From contig JAUHYJ010000187.1 of NCBI GenBank assembly GCA_030425785.1, positions 1 through 7,061 of the forward strand: a stretch of 7,061 nt of DNA, given 5' to 3'. The notes beneath the pieces are model-generated. The model was not told the origin of the DNA and did no database searches. It worked only from the letters and a program-made list of their open reading frames with translations. The stretch is from Acidimicrobiia bacterium. Lineage in GTDB: Bacteria; Actinomycetota; Acidimicrobiia; Acidimicrobiales; Ilumatobacteraceae. Of the stretch, positions 1 through 5,639 are shown in pieces. Within the stretch, counting starts at the first letter, position 1. Every line of letters starts with the position of its first letter. Position numbers and translations under genes: made by a program.

Positions 1-2040
1 CGTCATCTCGGCGGCGATGATCTCGTCGAACAACGGCCGCAACCCGGCGACGACGAAGTCGAGCGCGCCGGTGATCAGCACGGTGCGGTGTCCGAGCTCG
101 CGGTGCTGCCGCACCCGCCGCAATCCCTCGGGGAAGCTCTTCGTCATGATGAGTTGGTGCATCAGCGCCTGCGCGTCGAGCTCGATCTGCTCGCTCGGGG
201 CGTCGGCGTACCGACGGTAAAAGTGGCGGAGGAAGTCGGTGCGATCGCGGCGATCCAGTGCCAGCAGCCCGGGCGCCTCACCGAGGGTTCGCAGGACGTA
301 GCGCATCCGCTCCGGCCCGTTCAGGCGCCGGGTGGCGAGGAACGAGTAGCTCTCGACGACGTTCGAGGCGATCAGGGTGTTCTCGAGGTCGAACGCCACG
401 ACGTGCCGCTTCGGGTCGAGGACCTGCTTGCGCATGCGTGTCATGCGATCGGTGGAGCGCGACGCTCCCGGCGTGGTCTTCACACGCGCGTGCTGCACGA
501 TCGACGGGAGGTGGATCCGGGTGACGTAGTGCTCCCAGTCGACCGAGCGCGGATCGGTGTTGAACGCCGCCTGGTCGTCCGGCGGCAACGAGTCGCCGAG
601 CGCCAGCAGGTTGTCGACCTGGTAGATCGCCTCGCACTCGGTGTAGAGGCCGTACAGCTCGACGTACTGCGTGGCGGCTTCGACGTCGGCCCGGCGGTCC
701 TCGATCGACGCCGCCAACTCGGCCTGCTTGCCGCGCAGTGGCAACACGTGCAGCGTCTTCTCGCTCCAGGTGAGGACACGATTGGCGCGTCGCAGCTCGC
801 CTTCGACCTTGCCGCGTCCGGGGAACTTCCACTCGGGCAGCACGATCGGCTGACCCTTCGGGTCGTAGATCGGGTGCTCGGCGAACCATCCCGAGATGTA
901 GTCGATCATCGCCCGGTACCTGAGCGGGTTGACGCCGCCGGACGCGACCTGGGTGATCGGCGGGGCGCCGTCCGGCCCGGCCGCAGCCACCACGATGATC
1001 GCGGCGACGACGATGTCGACCGGGATGACGTCGACGGTGCCCTCGGGCACGCCGGGGAACTGACTGAGCAGGCCCTTCGCGTACGACAGGATGACCGGCT
1101 CGGCCATGCGGAAGCCGCGGATCCAGCCGGGACGCGGCTCGGCCCATGCGGACTCGATGATCGACGGGCGCACGATCGACACCCGCACGTCGCCGCCGTT
1201 CGCCGCGACGGTGTCGGTGAGCGCTTGCTCGCCGAGTGCCTTGGTGAAGGCGTAGGCGTCGGGCCACCCGACACTGGCGGCGCGGGCGCGCCCAGCGTCG
1301 ATCAGCTGATCCTTGACCCAGCGTTCCCGGATCTGTTCGGTCTTGGCGGCGAGTGCCGGTGCGCCGGCGGCGCCGAGTTCGGTGCGGGCCTCCTTGCGGA
1401 ACTCCGCGAGCCGCTCGGGTTGCCGCGACAGGGCGTCGGTGTCGCTCGCGAGGCGTCGGGCGGCGGCGACCTCGGCCTTCCAGGACAGCCCGATGTCGAA
1501 CGGGCCGGCGCTGACGAGCTCTTCGGGTGCGTTGCCGCGTCGGTTGCCGGCGACGTAGCAGGTGCTGACCGCGACGAGGTGCGGGCTGATGCCGAGATCG
1601 TGGCAGAGCTGGGCGATGCGGACCGGGCCGAGCAGGTTGATCTCGACCGCTCGATCGAGCGGTGAGTCGAACGACACGGTCGCCGCCGAGTGGATGATGA
1701 CGTCGGCGGTCGAGAAGAGCCGGCGGTCGTCCTCGTCGAGCCCGAGCCCGTCGTTCGACACGTCGCCGGTGATCGTCGTGACGCGCCGAGCCGTCATCTC
1801 GGCGAAGGTCTCGGTCGAACCGGCGGCGTCGTGCTGCTCGCGCAGGCGGTCGAAGGCGTCGTTCTTCAGGAGCTCCTTCTCGACGCGGCGGGCTGCCGGG
1901 GTGCGGCGTCCGTCGCGGACGAGCAGGATCAGCTCACAGTCGGGAACGGCGCGCAGCAACCGTTCGACGAGCGCGGTGCCGACGAACCCGGTCGAGCCCG
2001 TGATGGCGATGCGCTTGCCTGCCAGGGATTCGGCGATCAC
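1..2040 (-). CDS. Fatty acyl-CoA (thioester) reductase fused to HAD-IB hydrolase domain, 3' end cut off
   Basis: The 680 visible codons read from a GTG at 2040 without a stop to the window edge. Residues 1-360 form an extended SDR/NAD-binding-4 reductase: a TGSTGFVG dinucleotide-binding loop at 14-21, STCYVAG at 159-165, and the catalytic Tyr263-x3-Lys267 pair (YAFTK). Between these lies a charged helical insert at about 185-255. This family reduces fatty acyl-CoA or acyl-carrier thioesters to aldehyde or alcohol with NAD(P)H, feeding wax-ester or ether-lipid synthesis. Residues 360-530 are a mostly helical linker of the FAR C-terminal type. An HAD-IB phosphatase-like domain starts at about 545: motif I is DLENT with Asp551 and Glu553, and motif II is the Thr657 of LITGA. 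Motifs III and IV would lie beyond the edge, and an acyltransferase could follow. The GTG is chosen because an in-frame TAG lies five codons upstream and the Rossmann strand begins nine residues in. There is no clear Shine-Dalgarno. The substrate and the role of the HAD part are inferred. Confidence 0.88.
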   Translation of the reverse strand, partial: MIAESLAGKRIAITGSTGFVGTALVERLLRAVPDCELILLVRDGRRTPAARRVEKELLKNDAFDRLREQHDAAGSTETFAEMTARRVTTITGDVSNDGLGLDEDDRRLFSTADVIIHSAATVSFDSPLDRAVEINLLGPVRIAQLCHDLGISPHLVAVSTCYVAGNRRGNAPEELVSAGPFDIGLSWKAEVAAARRLASDTDALSRQPERLAEFRKEARTELGAAGAPALAAKTEQIRERWVKDQLIDAGRARAASVGWPDAYAFTKALGEQALTDTVAANGGDVRVSIVRPSIIESAWAEPRPGWIRGFRMAEPVILSYAKGLLSQFPGVPEGTVDVIPVDIVVAAIIVVAAAGPDGAPPITQVASGGVNPLRYRAMIDYISGWFAEHPIYDPKGQPIVLPEWKFPGRGKVEGELRRANRVLTWSEKTLHVLPLRGKQAELAASIEDRRADVEAATQYVELYGLYTECEAIYQVDNLLALGDSLPPDDQAAFNTDPRSVDWEHYVTRIHLPSIVQHARVKTTPGASRSTDRMTRMRKQVLDPKRHVVAFDLENTLIASNVVESYSFLATRRLNGPERMRYVLRTLGEAPGLLALDRRDRTDFLRHFYRRYADAPSEQIELDAQALMHQLIMTKSFPEGLRRVRQHRELGHRTVLITGALDFVVAGLRPLFDEIIAAEMT

Positions 2041-2051
2041 AATGGAACATG

Positions 2052-2067
2052 TCTACCAAATGGTAGA
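2052..2067. promoter_or_regulatory. Probable TetR-family operator in the divergent promoter region
   Basis: The sequence TCTACCA-AA-TGGTAGA is a 16-bp palindrome with perfect 7-bp arms and a 2-bp centre. It fills much of the 37-bp gap between the reductase start (2040) and the repressor start (2078), and it is AT-rich against its surroundings. Its minus-strand half contains TACCAT (2065-2060), a TANNNT-type -10 box for the reductase, so a bound repressor would cover the promoter. Size, symmetry and position fit a TetR-family operator. Direct binding is inferred. I found no second complete copy in the window. Confidence 0.72.
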
Positions 2068-2077
2068 GAGCGTGACA

Positions 2078-2683
2078 ATGGCAGAACCGACGACACGACA
2101 GCGCATCCTCGACGCCGCCCTCGACCTGTTCGGCGCGCGCGGCGTCGACGCGGTGTCCCTGGACGAGATCGCCCGCGAGGTCGGCGTGCGCAAGCAGACC
2201 GTCCTCTACTGGTTCCCGTCGAAGGACGAGCTCGTCGACGCCGTGCTCGAGACGGTCGCCGCCGAGTTGGTCGTCGTCATCGACGCCGCGATCCGGTCGG
2301 CCCCCGACGACCCGCTCGATCGGGTCGACGCGGTCGTGCGCGCGGTGTTCCGGCCCGCCGTCCGTCGCCCTGCGCTGCTCGGGCTCGTGCGCGAAGTCAG
2401 CCGGCTGCCGTCGTCACGGGCCGAGCGTCTGCGCGAGCACATCCAACCGCTCCTCGATCGCTGCATCGCCTACCTGCAGTCGGAGATGGACGGGGGACGA
2501 CTGCGGCCAGGCGACCCGGCGCTCGTCGCGGCGCTCGCATACGCCACCGTCACCGGGATCGCGACCGAACCGGAGGCGCTCCGGGCCGTCGGCTGGGAAC
2601 CGTCGGCCGTCGGTCTGCGTCGCCTACGTGACGAACTCCGCGGCTTCCTGCGCGCCGCCCTGGCCCCTGCCGGTGCTGCGTGA
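2078..2683 (+). CDS. TetR/AcrR-family transcriptional repressor
   Basis: This 201-residue protein has the normal TetR length. The N-terminal DNA-binding domain is clear: TTRQRILDAALDLFGARG (5-22), a helix-turn-helix at about 28-47 (SLDEIAREVGVRKQTVLYWF) and the closing PSKDEL. The rest is a helical ligand-binding and dimerisation domain without a recognisable ligand signature. The ATG at 2078 is preferred because GAGAG lies 7-11 bases upstream and the protein then starts just before the first helix. In-frame ATGs at 2042 and 2060 would add a tail, and both fall in or before the operator palindrome. It diverges from the acyl-CoA reductase and overlaps the next gene by GTGA, so it probably represses itself, the DUF3995 gene and the reductase. 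An acyl-CoA or fatty-acid-like ligand would suit the context, but that is a guess. Confidence 0.93.
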   Translation: MAEPTTRQRILDAALDLFGARGVDAVSLDEIAREVGVRKQTVLYWFPSKDELVDAVLETVAAELVVVIDAAIRSAPDDPLDRVDAVVRAVFRPAVRRPALLGLVREVSRLPSSRAERLREHIQPLLDRCIAYLQSEMDGGRLRPGDPALVAALAYATVTGIATEPEALRAVGWEPSAVGLRRLRDELRGFLRAALAPAGAA

Positions 2684-3093
2684 CGCCGGTGCGGGTGGCG
2701 ACGGGCGGCGCCCTCGCCTCGATCGGCGCGCTCCATCTGGCGTGGGCGGGCGGCTCGACGTGGCCGTTCGACGATGCGGCCGAGTTGGCAGCTCACGTCG
2801 CCGGCACCGACGCCGTCCCGGGAACGGCCCCGACGGTCGCCGTCGCCGGCGCCCTGCTGACCGCCGCGGCGCTGGTCGCCGACGTCGTTCCGATGCCGCG
2901 TCGGCTCCGGCGCGTCGGTGTCGGCGGCGTGGCCGCCGTGCTCGCGGTGCGCGGCATGGCCGGTGTGACCGGCACGACGTCGCGGCTCGTCGGCTGGCGG
3001 ACCTCGCCGACGTTCGATCGCGCCGACCGCACCCGGTACGGGCCGCTGTGTCTCGCGCTGTCGCTCGGCGCGTTCGCGTCGCTGCGAGGCTGA
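2680..3093 (+). CDS. DUF3995 family small membrane protein
   Basis: This 137-residue protein starts with a GTG that overlaps the repressor stop codon (GTGA), so it is probably translated by coupling from the tetR message. It matches DUF3995 by its conserved spots: HLAWAGGSTWPF at 19-30, the RG pair at 91-92, and the ending F-x-x-x-D-R-x-R-YGPLCLAL at about 112-127. Four hydrophobic segments are visible at about 6-23, 52-70, 80-97 and 120-136, which suggests a four-helix inner-membrane protein with short loops. The biochemical function of DUF3995 is not known. Sharing a transcript with a TetR repressor opposite a lipid reductase suggests a membrane or lipid-related job, but nothing in the sequence shows a catalytic site. 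Confidence 0.83.
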   Translation: MTPVRVATGGALASIGALHLAWAGGSTWPFDDAAELAAHVAGTDAVPGTAPTVAVAGALLTAAALVADVVPMPRRLRRVGVGGVAAVLAVRGMAGVTGTTSRLVGWRTSPTFDRADRTRYGPLCLALSLGAFASLRG

Positions 3094-3131
3094 AGCGCCT
3101 GGCCGCCGTCGCGCTGCGATGGCTGTGGCTG

Positions 3132-3147
3132 GTCACTGCGGAGTGAC
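3132..3147. terminator. Candidate bidirectional terminator hairpin between convergent genes
   Basis: GTCACT-GCGG-AGTGAC forms a perfect 6-bp stem with a 4-nt loop. It lies in the 61-bp gap between the DUF3995 stop (3093) and the lipoprotein stop (3155), which converge. There is no U-tract on either side, so it is at best the stem-only type reported in high-GC actinobacteria. The placement is the main support. Confidence 0.4.
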
Positions 3148-3154
3148 GAGCGGG

Positions 3155-3547
3155 TCAGTCGGCGGCCTCGTCGACGCCGGCGTCGATCTCGGCCGCGAAC
3201 ACGCCGAGCTGTTGGTAGCGGTCGTCGAGTTCGATCGGGTCGTCCGGACACTCGAACACCATCGCTTCCGCATGGTCGGTCCAGTCGACGACGGCCGCGT
3301 CGAGCGCTTCCGACGGGGTCGGCTGCAAGCGTTCGTCCGATCCGCGCAGCTGGGCGACGAGGTCGTCGCACAGCGGCCTGCCGCCGGCCAGCAGTTCACC
3401 GGCGCTCGGGATCCGAGCCTGCTCCGCGGCCCACACCGGGGCCCATTCGGCGGCCGTCGGACGGTCGTCCCCGCCGCACGCCGTGAGCGCGCCGGCAGCG
3501 AACACGGCCAGCGCGGCGACTCGACGGCGGCGGTCGGACCTCGTCAC
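3155..3547 (-). CDS. Small secreted lipoprotein of unknown function
   Basis: The protein has 130 residues. The N-terminus is a textbook lipoprotein signal: positively charged RSDRRRR at 3-9, hydrophobic VAALAVFAAGA at 10-20, and the lipobox LTAC at 21-24 followed by GG. Signal peptidase II should cut before Cys24, leaving a lipid-anchored protein of about 107 residues outside the membrane. The mature part is acidic and contains two further cysteines (60 and 100) that could form a disulfide. I recognise no domain. The reading frame stays open far upstream, so the start was chosen on evidence: the GTG at 3547 gives a signal peptide of normal length and lies exactly 7 nt after a TACGGT box, as expected for a leaderless message. 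A GTG at 3574 would only lengthen the charged tail. It is divergent from trmL with 57 bp between starts. Confidence 0.8.
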   Translation of the reverse strand: MTRSDRRRRVAALAVFAAGALTACGGDDRPTAAEWAPVWAAEQARIPSAGELLAGGRPLCDDLVAQLRGSDERLQPTPSEALDAAVVDWTDHAEAMVFECPDDPIELDDRYQQLGVFAAEIDAGVDEAAD

Positions 3548-3554
3548 GAAGCGA

Positions 3555-3560
3555 ACCGTA
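3555..3560 (-). promoter_or_regulatory. TACGGT -10 box for the lipoprotein gene, leaderless arrangement
   Basis: On the minus strand TACGGT fits the actinobacterial TANNNT -10 consensus and ends 7 nt before the GTG start at 3547, so transcription would begin at or next to the start codon. The preceding GG makes GGTACGGT, a mirror of the trmL box at 3590-3597. No convincing -35 box is visible. Confidence 0.55.
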
Positions 3561-3591
3561 CCCCGGCGGGTCACGGTCGGTCGTCGTCCGG

Positions 3592-3597
3592 TACGGT
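3592..3597 (+). promoter_or_regulatory. TACGGT -10 box for trmL, leaderless arrangement
   Basis: TACGGT matches TANNNT and is followed by exactly 7 nt and the ATG at 3605. No Shine-Dalgarno sequence is present, which agrees with a leaderless mRNA. The extended box GGTACGGT (3590-3597) is the exact reverse complement of ACCGTACC at 3555-3562, which serves the divergent lipoprotein gene. Confidence 0.58.
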
Positions 3598-3604
3598 CGC
3601 TGCG

Positions 3605-4123
3605 ATGCACGTCGTGCTCGTCGAGCCGCAGATCGCGCCGAACACCGGCAACATCATCCGGCTGTGCGCCAACACGGGCGCCGAGCTGCATCTCGTCGAG
3701 CCGCTGGGGTTCGATCTCGACGACGCCAAGCTCCGGCGCGGCGGGCTCGACTACCACGAACACGCCACGACGACCGTGCATCGCGACCTCGCTGCGGTGG
3801 CGAGCCGGCTCGACGGACGCTGGTTCGCCTTCTCCTCCCACGGATCGCAGCCGTACACCGAGGTCGCGTATCGCGACGACGACGTGCTCGTGTTCGGGAG
3901 CGAGCGCTTCGGACTGGGGCGGGACCGACTCGGCGATCGGCGCTTCGACGCCGTGCTCACGATCCCGCAGCGGCCGGGCATGCGGAGCCTCAATCTGGGC
4001 AACGCCGTGTCGATCGTCGTCTACGAGGCGTGGCGGCAGCTCGGCTTCGCCGGCGCGGCGATCGACGGCGCCGACGGTCCGCTGACCGTCGAGACGCTGA
4101 CGTCCGGTGGCTACGACGGCTGA
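3605..4123 (+). CDS. trmL: tRNA (cytidine(34)-2'-O)-methyltransferase TrmL (SPOUT family)
   Basis: The 172-residue protein aligns over its whole length with TrmL/YibK, which has about 157 residues in E. coli. TrmL 2'-O-methylates the wobble nucleotide C34 or cmnm5U34 of tRNA-Leu isoacceptors using S-adenosylmethionine. The SPOUT knot motifs are all present: the N-terminal PNTGNIIRLCANTG (12-25), RRGGLDYHE (44-52), FGSERFGLG (97-105), and the C-terminal knot SLNLGNAVSIVVYEAWRQ (128-145) with its Asn-Ala-Val core. About 15 extra residues follow the usual end. The ATG at 3605 starts directly at the first beta strand (HVVLVEP), as in E. coli. The 3' end overlaps the convergent ATC-hydrolase-like gene by 13 bp. 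It acts in the cytoplasm as a dimer. Assignment to the family is secure; the exact tRNA targets here are inferred. Confidence 0.95.
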   Translation: MHVVLVEPQIAPNTGNIIRLCANTGAELHLVEPLGFDLDDAKLRRGGLDYHEHATTTVHRDLAAVASRLDGRWFAFSSHGSQPYTEVAYRDDDVLVFGSERFGLGRDRLGDRRFDAVLTIPQRPGMRSLNLGNAVSIVVYEAWRQLGFAGAAIDGADGPLTVETLTSGGYDG

Positions 4124-4644
4124 CCGCCGTCCGGCGGACGTGGCGCGACGTCGACCGGGGTGTCGACGAGTTCGAACCGGAAGTCGCAGTGGTCGGCGCC
4201 CGACATGATCGTCCGAGTTCGGGTGAATCGGACGTTCGGGTTGAACCCCTCGATCAGCGAGCCGTCGCGATTGCACGACAGGGTGGCGCCGAGGTCGGCC
4301 AACCCGAGCGACCGGTACATCTCCGCGTAGCGGCACCGGGTGACGTCGAACGCGAACACGCCGTCGTCGAGCTGTCGCACCTCGGTCTCGAGTGCGCCGT
4401 CGGCCGACCAGGCACCGAGCCCGGCGGCGAAGTCGGCCAGTGTCGTGCCGCCGACGGCGTCGGCGAGCGCGGCACCTTGCTCGCGGGCGACGTCGACGAT
4501 CACGTCCCGCGCCACCTCGTACACGCCGTCGCCGTAGGTGGCGGCGAGCCGTTCGAGCAGCGGCGCGACGAGGCGGGCCTCGATCTCGCGACGCTTCAAG
4601 ACGCCGACCTCGTTGAGGCGATCGGGGGTCGTGTTCTCGCTCAT
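4111..4644 (-). CDS. L-2-amino-thiazoline-4-carboxylic acid (ATC) hydrolase family protein
   Basis: The 177-residue protein carries the characteristic C-terminal block of the ATC-hydrolase family: VTRCRYAEMYRSLGL (101-115), LSCNRD (122-127), IEGFNPNVRFTRTRTIM (131-147) and the HCDFR signature (152-156). Cys104, Cys124, His152, Cys153 and Asp154 are the likely key residues. The characterised member opens the ring of L-2-amino-delta2-thiazoline-4-carboxylate to S-carbamoyl-cysteine in a bacterial cysteine-forming pathway. Most family members, including this one, have no proven substrate, and no partner genes of that pathway (S-carbamoylcysteine amidohydrolase, racemase) are visible. The N-terminal half is helical, with a charged LKRREIEARL stretch. 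The ATG at 4644 has GAGG only 1 nt upstream, so the initiation signal is unclear. It diverges from the alpha/beta hydrolase with 34 bp between the starts. Confidence 0.85.
   Translation of the reverse strand: MSENTTPDRLNEVGVLKRREIEARLVAPLLERLAATYGDGVYEVARDVIVDVAREQGAALADAVGGTTLADFAAGLGAWSADGALETEVRQLDDGVFAFDVTRCRYAEMYRSLGLADLGATLSCNRDGSLIEGFNPNVRFTRTRTIMSGADHCDFRFELVDTPVDVAPRPPDGGQPS
4124..4137. terminator. Candidate GC hairpin just after trmL
   Basis: CCGCC-GTCC-GGCGG forms a 5-bp all-GC stem directly after the trmL stop codon, inside the 3' coding end of the convergent ATC-hydrolase-like gene. It has no U-tract and codes for PPD residues there, so it may be only a codon effect. It could end trmL transcription. 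Confidence 0.25.
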
Positions 4645-4665
4645 GCCTCATGGTCGCACGTCTCG

Positions 4666-4671
4666 TAGAGT
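4666..4671 (+). promoter_or_regulatory. TAGAGT -10 box for the alpha/beta hydrolase, leaderless arrangement
   Basis: TAGAGT fits TANNNT and ends exactly 7 nt before the ATG at 4679. No Shine-Dalgarno sequence lies between them. The geometry is the same as at trmL and the lipoprotein gene, which supports the ATG at 4679 as the true start of the hydrolase. No -35 box is evident. Confidence 0.55.
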
Positions 4672-4678
4672 GCCGCGC

Positions 4679-5548
4679 ATGCGCGTCCAGAACGGTGGCG
4701 TCGGCCTCAACGTCCTCGTCGACGGTGACGACGACGCACCGCCGCTGCTCCTGCTGCACGGCATCCTCGGGTGCGCCGAGACCTGGAACTGGATGGTGCC
4801 GCGCGTCGTCGATCGCTTCCGGGTGCTCCGGCTCGACTTCCGCGGCCACGGCGACTCCGACCGGGCGCCGGGCCGGTACGCATTCCCGGCCTACGTGACC
4901 GACGCGGTCGCGGTCTGCGAACGACTCGCCGGTGGGCCGGTGGTCGTCGTCGGTCATTCGCTCGGCGGCGCCGTGGCGGCCGGTCTGGCCCAGACCCGCC
5001 CCGATCTCGTGCGCGGCGCCGTGCTCGAGGACGCGGCGTTCGCCGATCCGGTCGAGATGGATCCGGCCCGGACCGAACCGGCCGACGACGAGAACTCGCT
5101 GCTCGATGCGTTCCGCCTGATGCGGACGACGATCCCGCAAGCGCAGGCAGCCGGGATGACCGCCGAGCAGATCGCGCCGATGGTCGCCGCCAGCCCGTAC
5201 GCCGGCGGCGGGTCGATGGGCGACTTCCTGCTCGATGACGGGCTGCTCACGTTGGCGATGGGGTCGGCTCGGGTCGATGCGTCAGTGCTCGATCCGGTGC
5301 TGAACGGCGAGTTCGAGCGAGTGCACGACATCACGAAGCCGATCGAGGCGCCGGTCGTCGCCGTCGCCGCCGACCCGGCCAAGCCCGATGCGGTGACGAG
5401 CCAGCGTCAGCTGGCACTGCTCGAAGCTGCCGGCACCGACGTCACGACGTACACGTTGCCCGGCGCCAACCACCTGATCCACGACACCGACGGCCAGCGC
5501 GAGCCGTTCTGGCGGATCGTCGACGAGTTCCTGTCGAAGCTGGCCTGA
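4679..5548 (+). CDS. Alpha/beta hydrolase
   Basis: This 289-residue protein has the alpha/beta hydrolase fold of normal length. The landmarks occur in order: the oxyanion-hole segment LLLLHGILG (23-31), the DFRGHGDSD loop (53-61), the nucleophile elbow VGHSLGG with Ser94 (91-97), a candidate catalytic Asp at 232 (or 237) after the VVAVAADP strand, and His265 in GANHLIHDT (262-270). A cap region of about 120-215 is rich in Asp, Glu and Met and probably sets substrate choice. Sequence alone cannot separate esterase, epoxide hydrolase, haloperoxidase-like or lactonase roles. No signal peptide is seen, so it should be cytoplasmic. The start lies 7 nt after a TAGAGT promoter box. Its neighbour on the other strand is a second small-molecule hydrolase, and the transposase element begins 27 bp after its stop. 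Confidence 0.92.
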   Translation: MRVQNGGVGLNVLVDGDDDAPPLLLLHGILGCAETWNWMVPRVVDRFRVLRLDFRGHGDSDRAPGRYAFPAYVTDAVAVCERLAGGPVVVVGHSLGGAVAAGLAQTRPDLVRGAVLEDAAFADPVEMDPARTEPADDENSLLDAFRLMRTTIPQAQAAGMTAEQIAPMVAASPYAGGGSMGDFLLDDGLLTLAMGSARVDASVLDPVLNGEFERVHDITKPIEAPVVAVAADPAKPDAVTSQRQLALLEAAGTDVTTYTLPGANHLIHDTDGQREPFWRIVDEFLSKLA

Positions 5549-5560
5549 GTCGCAGCTAGG

Positions 5561-5588
5561 TCTGTCATCCGGGATCTGTCATCCGGGG
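5561..5588. repeat. 14-bp tandem duplication at the left edge of the transposase element
   Basis: TCTGTCATCCGGGA (5561-5574) is followed directly by TCTGTCATCCGGGG (5575-5588), 13 of 14 bases identical. The second unit is also the outer end of the left inverted repeat (from 5576), so the outer part of the terminus appears duplicated. Weaker 14-bp units in the opposite orientation occur at the right edge (6494-6507 and 6508-6521, about 10 of 14 matching each other). Confidence 0.8.
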
Positions 5589-5609
5589 TCAGGCACATGT
5601 CGCAAGGTC
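5576..5609 (+). repeat. Left inverted repeat of the transposase element (34 bp)
   Basis: This arm reads inward from CTGTCATCCGGGGTCAGG and ends in GTCGCAAGGTC. It pairs with 6473-6506 as an inverted repeat at 32 of 34 positions. The mismatches are at 5584 (against 6498) and 5598 (against 6484), and identity stops abruptly at both ends. The arm lies wholly between the hydrolase stop (5548) and the transposase start (5640). Confidence 0.9.
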
Positions 5610-5639
5610 GGTGTCACACCCGCTCGGCATGATCGACCC

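Noticed and set aside
620..626. Second TetR operator half-site (TGGTAGA) inside the reductase gene
   Set aside because: The other arm of the palindrome is absent, and a 7-bp match is expected by chance.
278..1267. Minus-strand open frame of 329 codons in a second frame of the same region
   Set aside because: It is Arg-rich and without motifs, and lies inside the reductase gene in a different frame.
88..1665. Long plus-strand open frame of about 525 codons opposite the acyl-CoA reductase
   Set aside because: Its translation is low-complexity (Val, Arg, Asp, Gly rich) with no domain, while the minus strand encodes a clear reductase-HAD protein throughout. It is a GC-bias shadow.
3548..5140. 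Minus-strand frame that stays open far upstream of the lipoprotein start
   Set aside because: The upstream part is antisense to trmL and the alpha/beta hydrolase and overlaps the ATC-hydrolase-like gene in another frame; it is Arg-rich and motif-free. Only the last 131 codons, beginning with a lipoprotein signal, are a gene.
5561..5588. CRISPR-like or phage att-type repeat
   Set aside because: There are only two 14-bp units with no spacer between them, and no cas, integrase or tRNA gene is nearby. They belong to the transposase element's edge.
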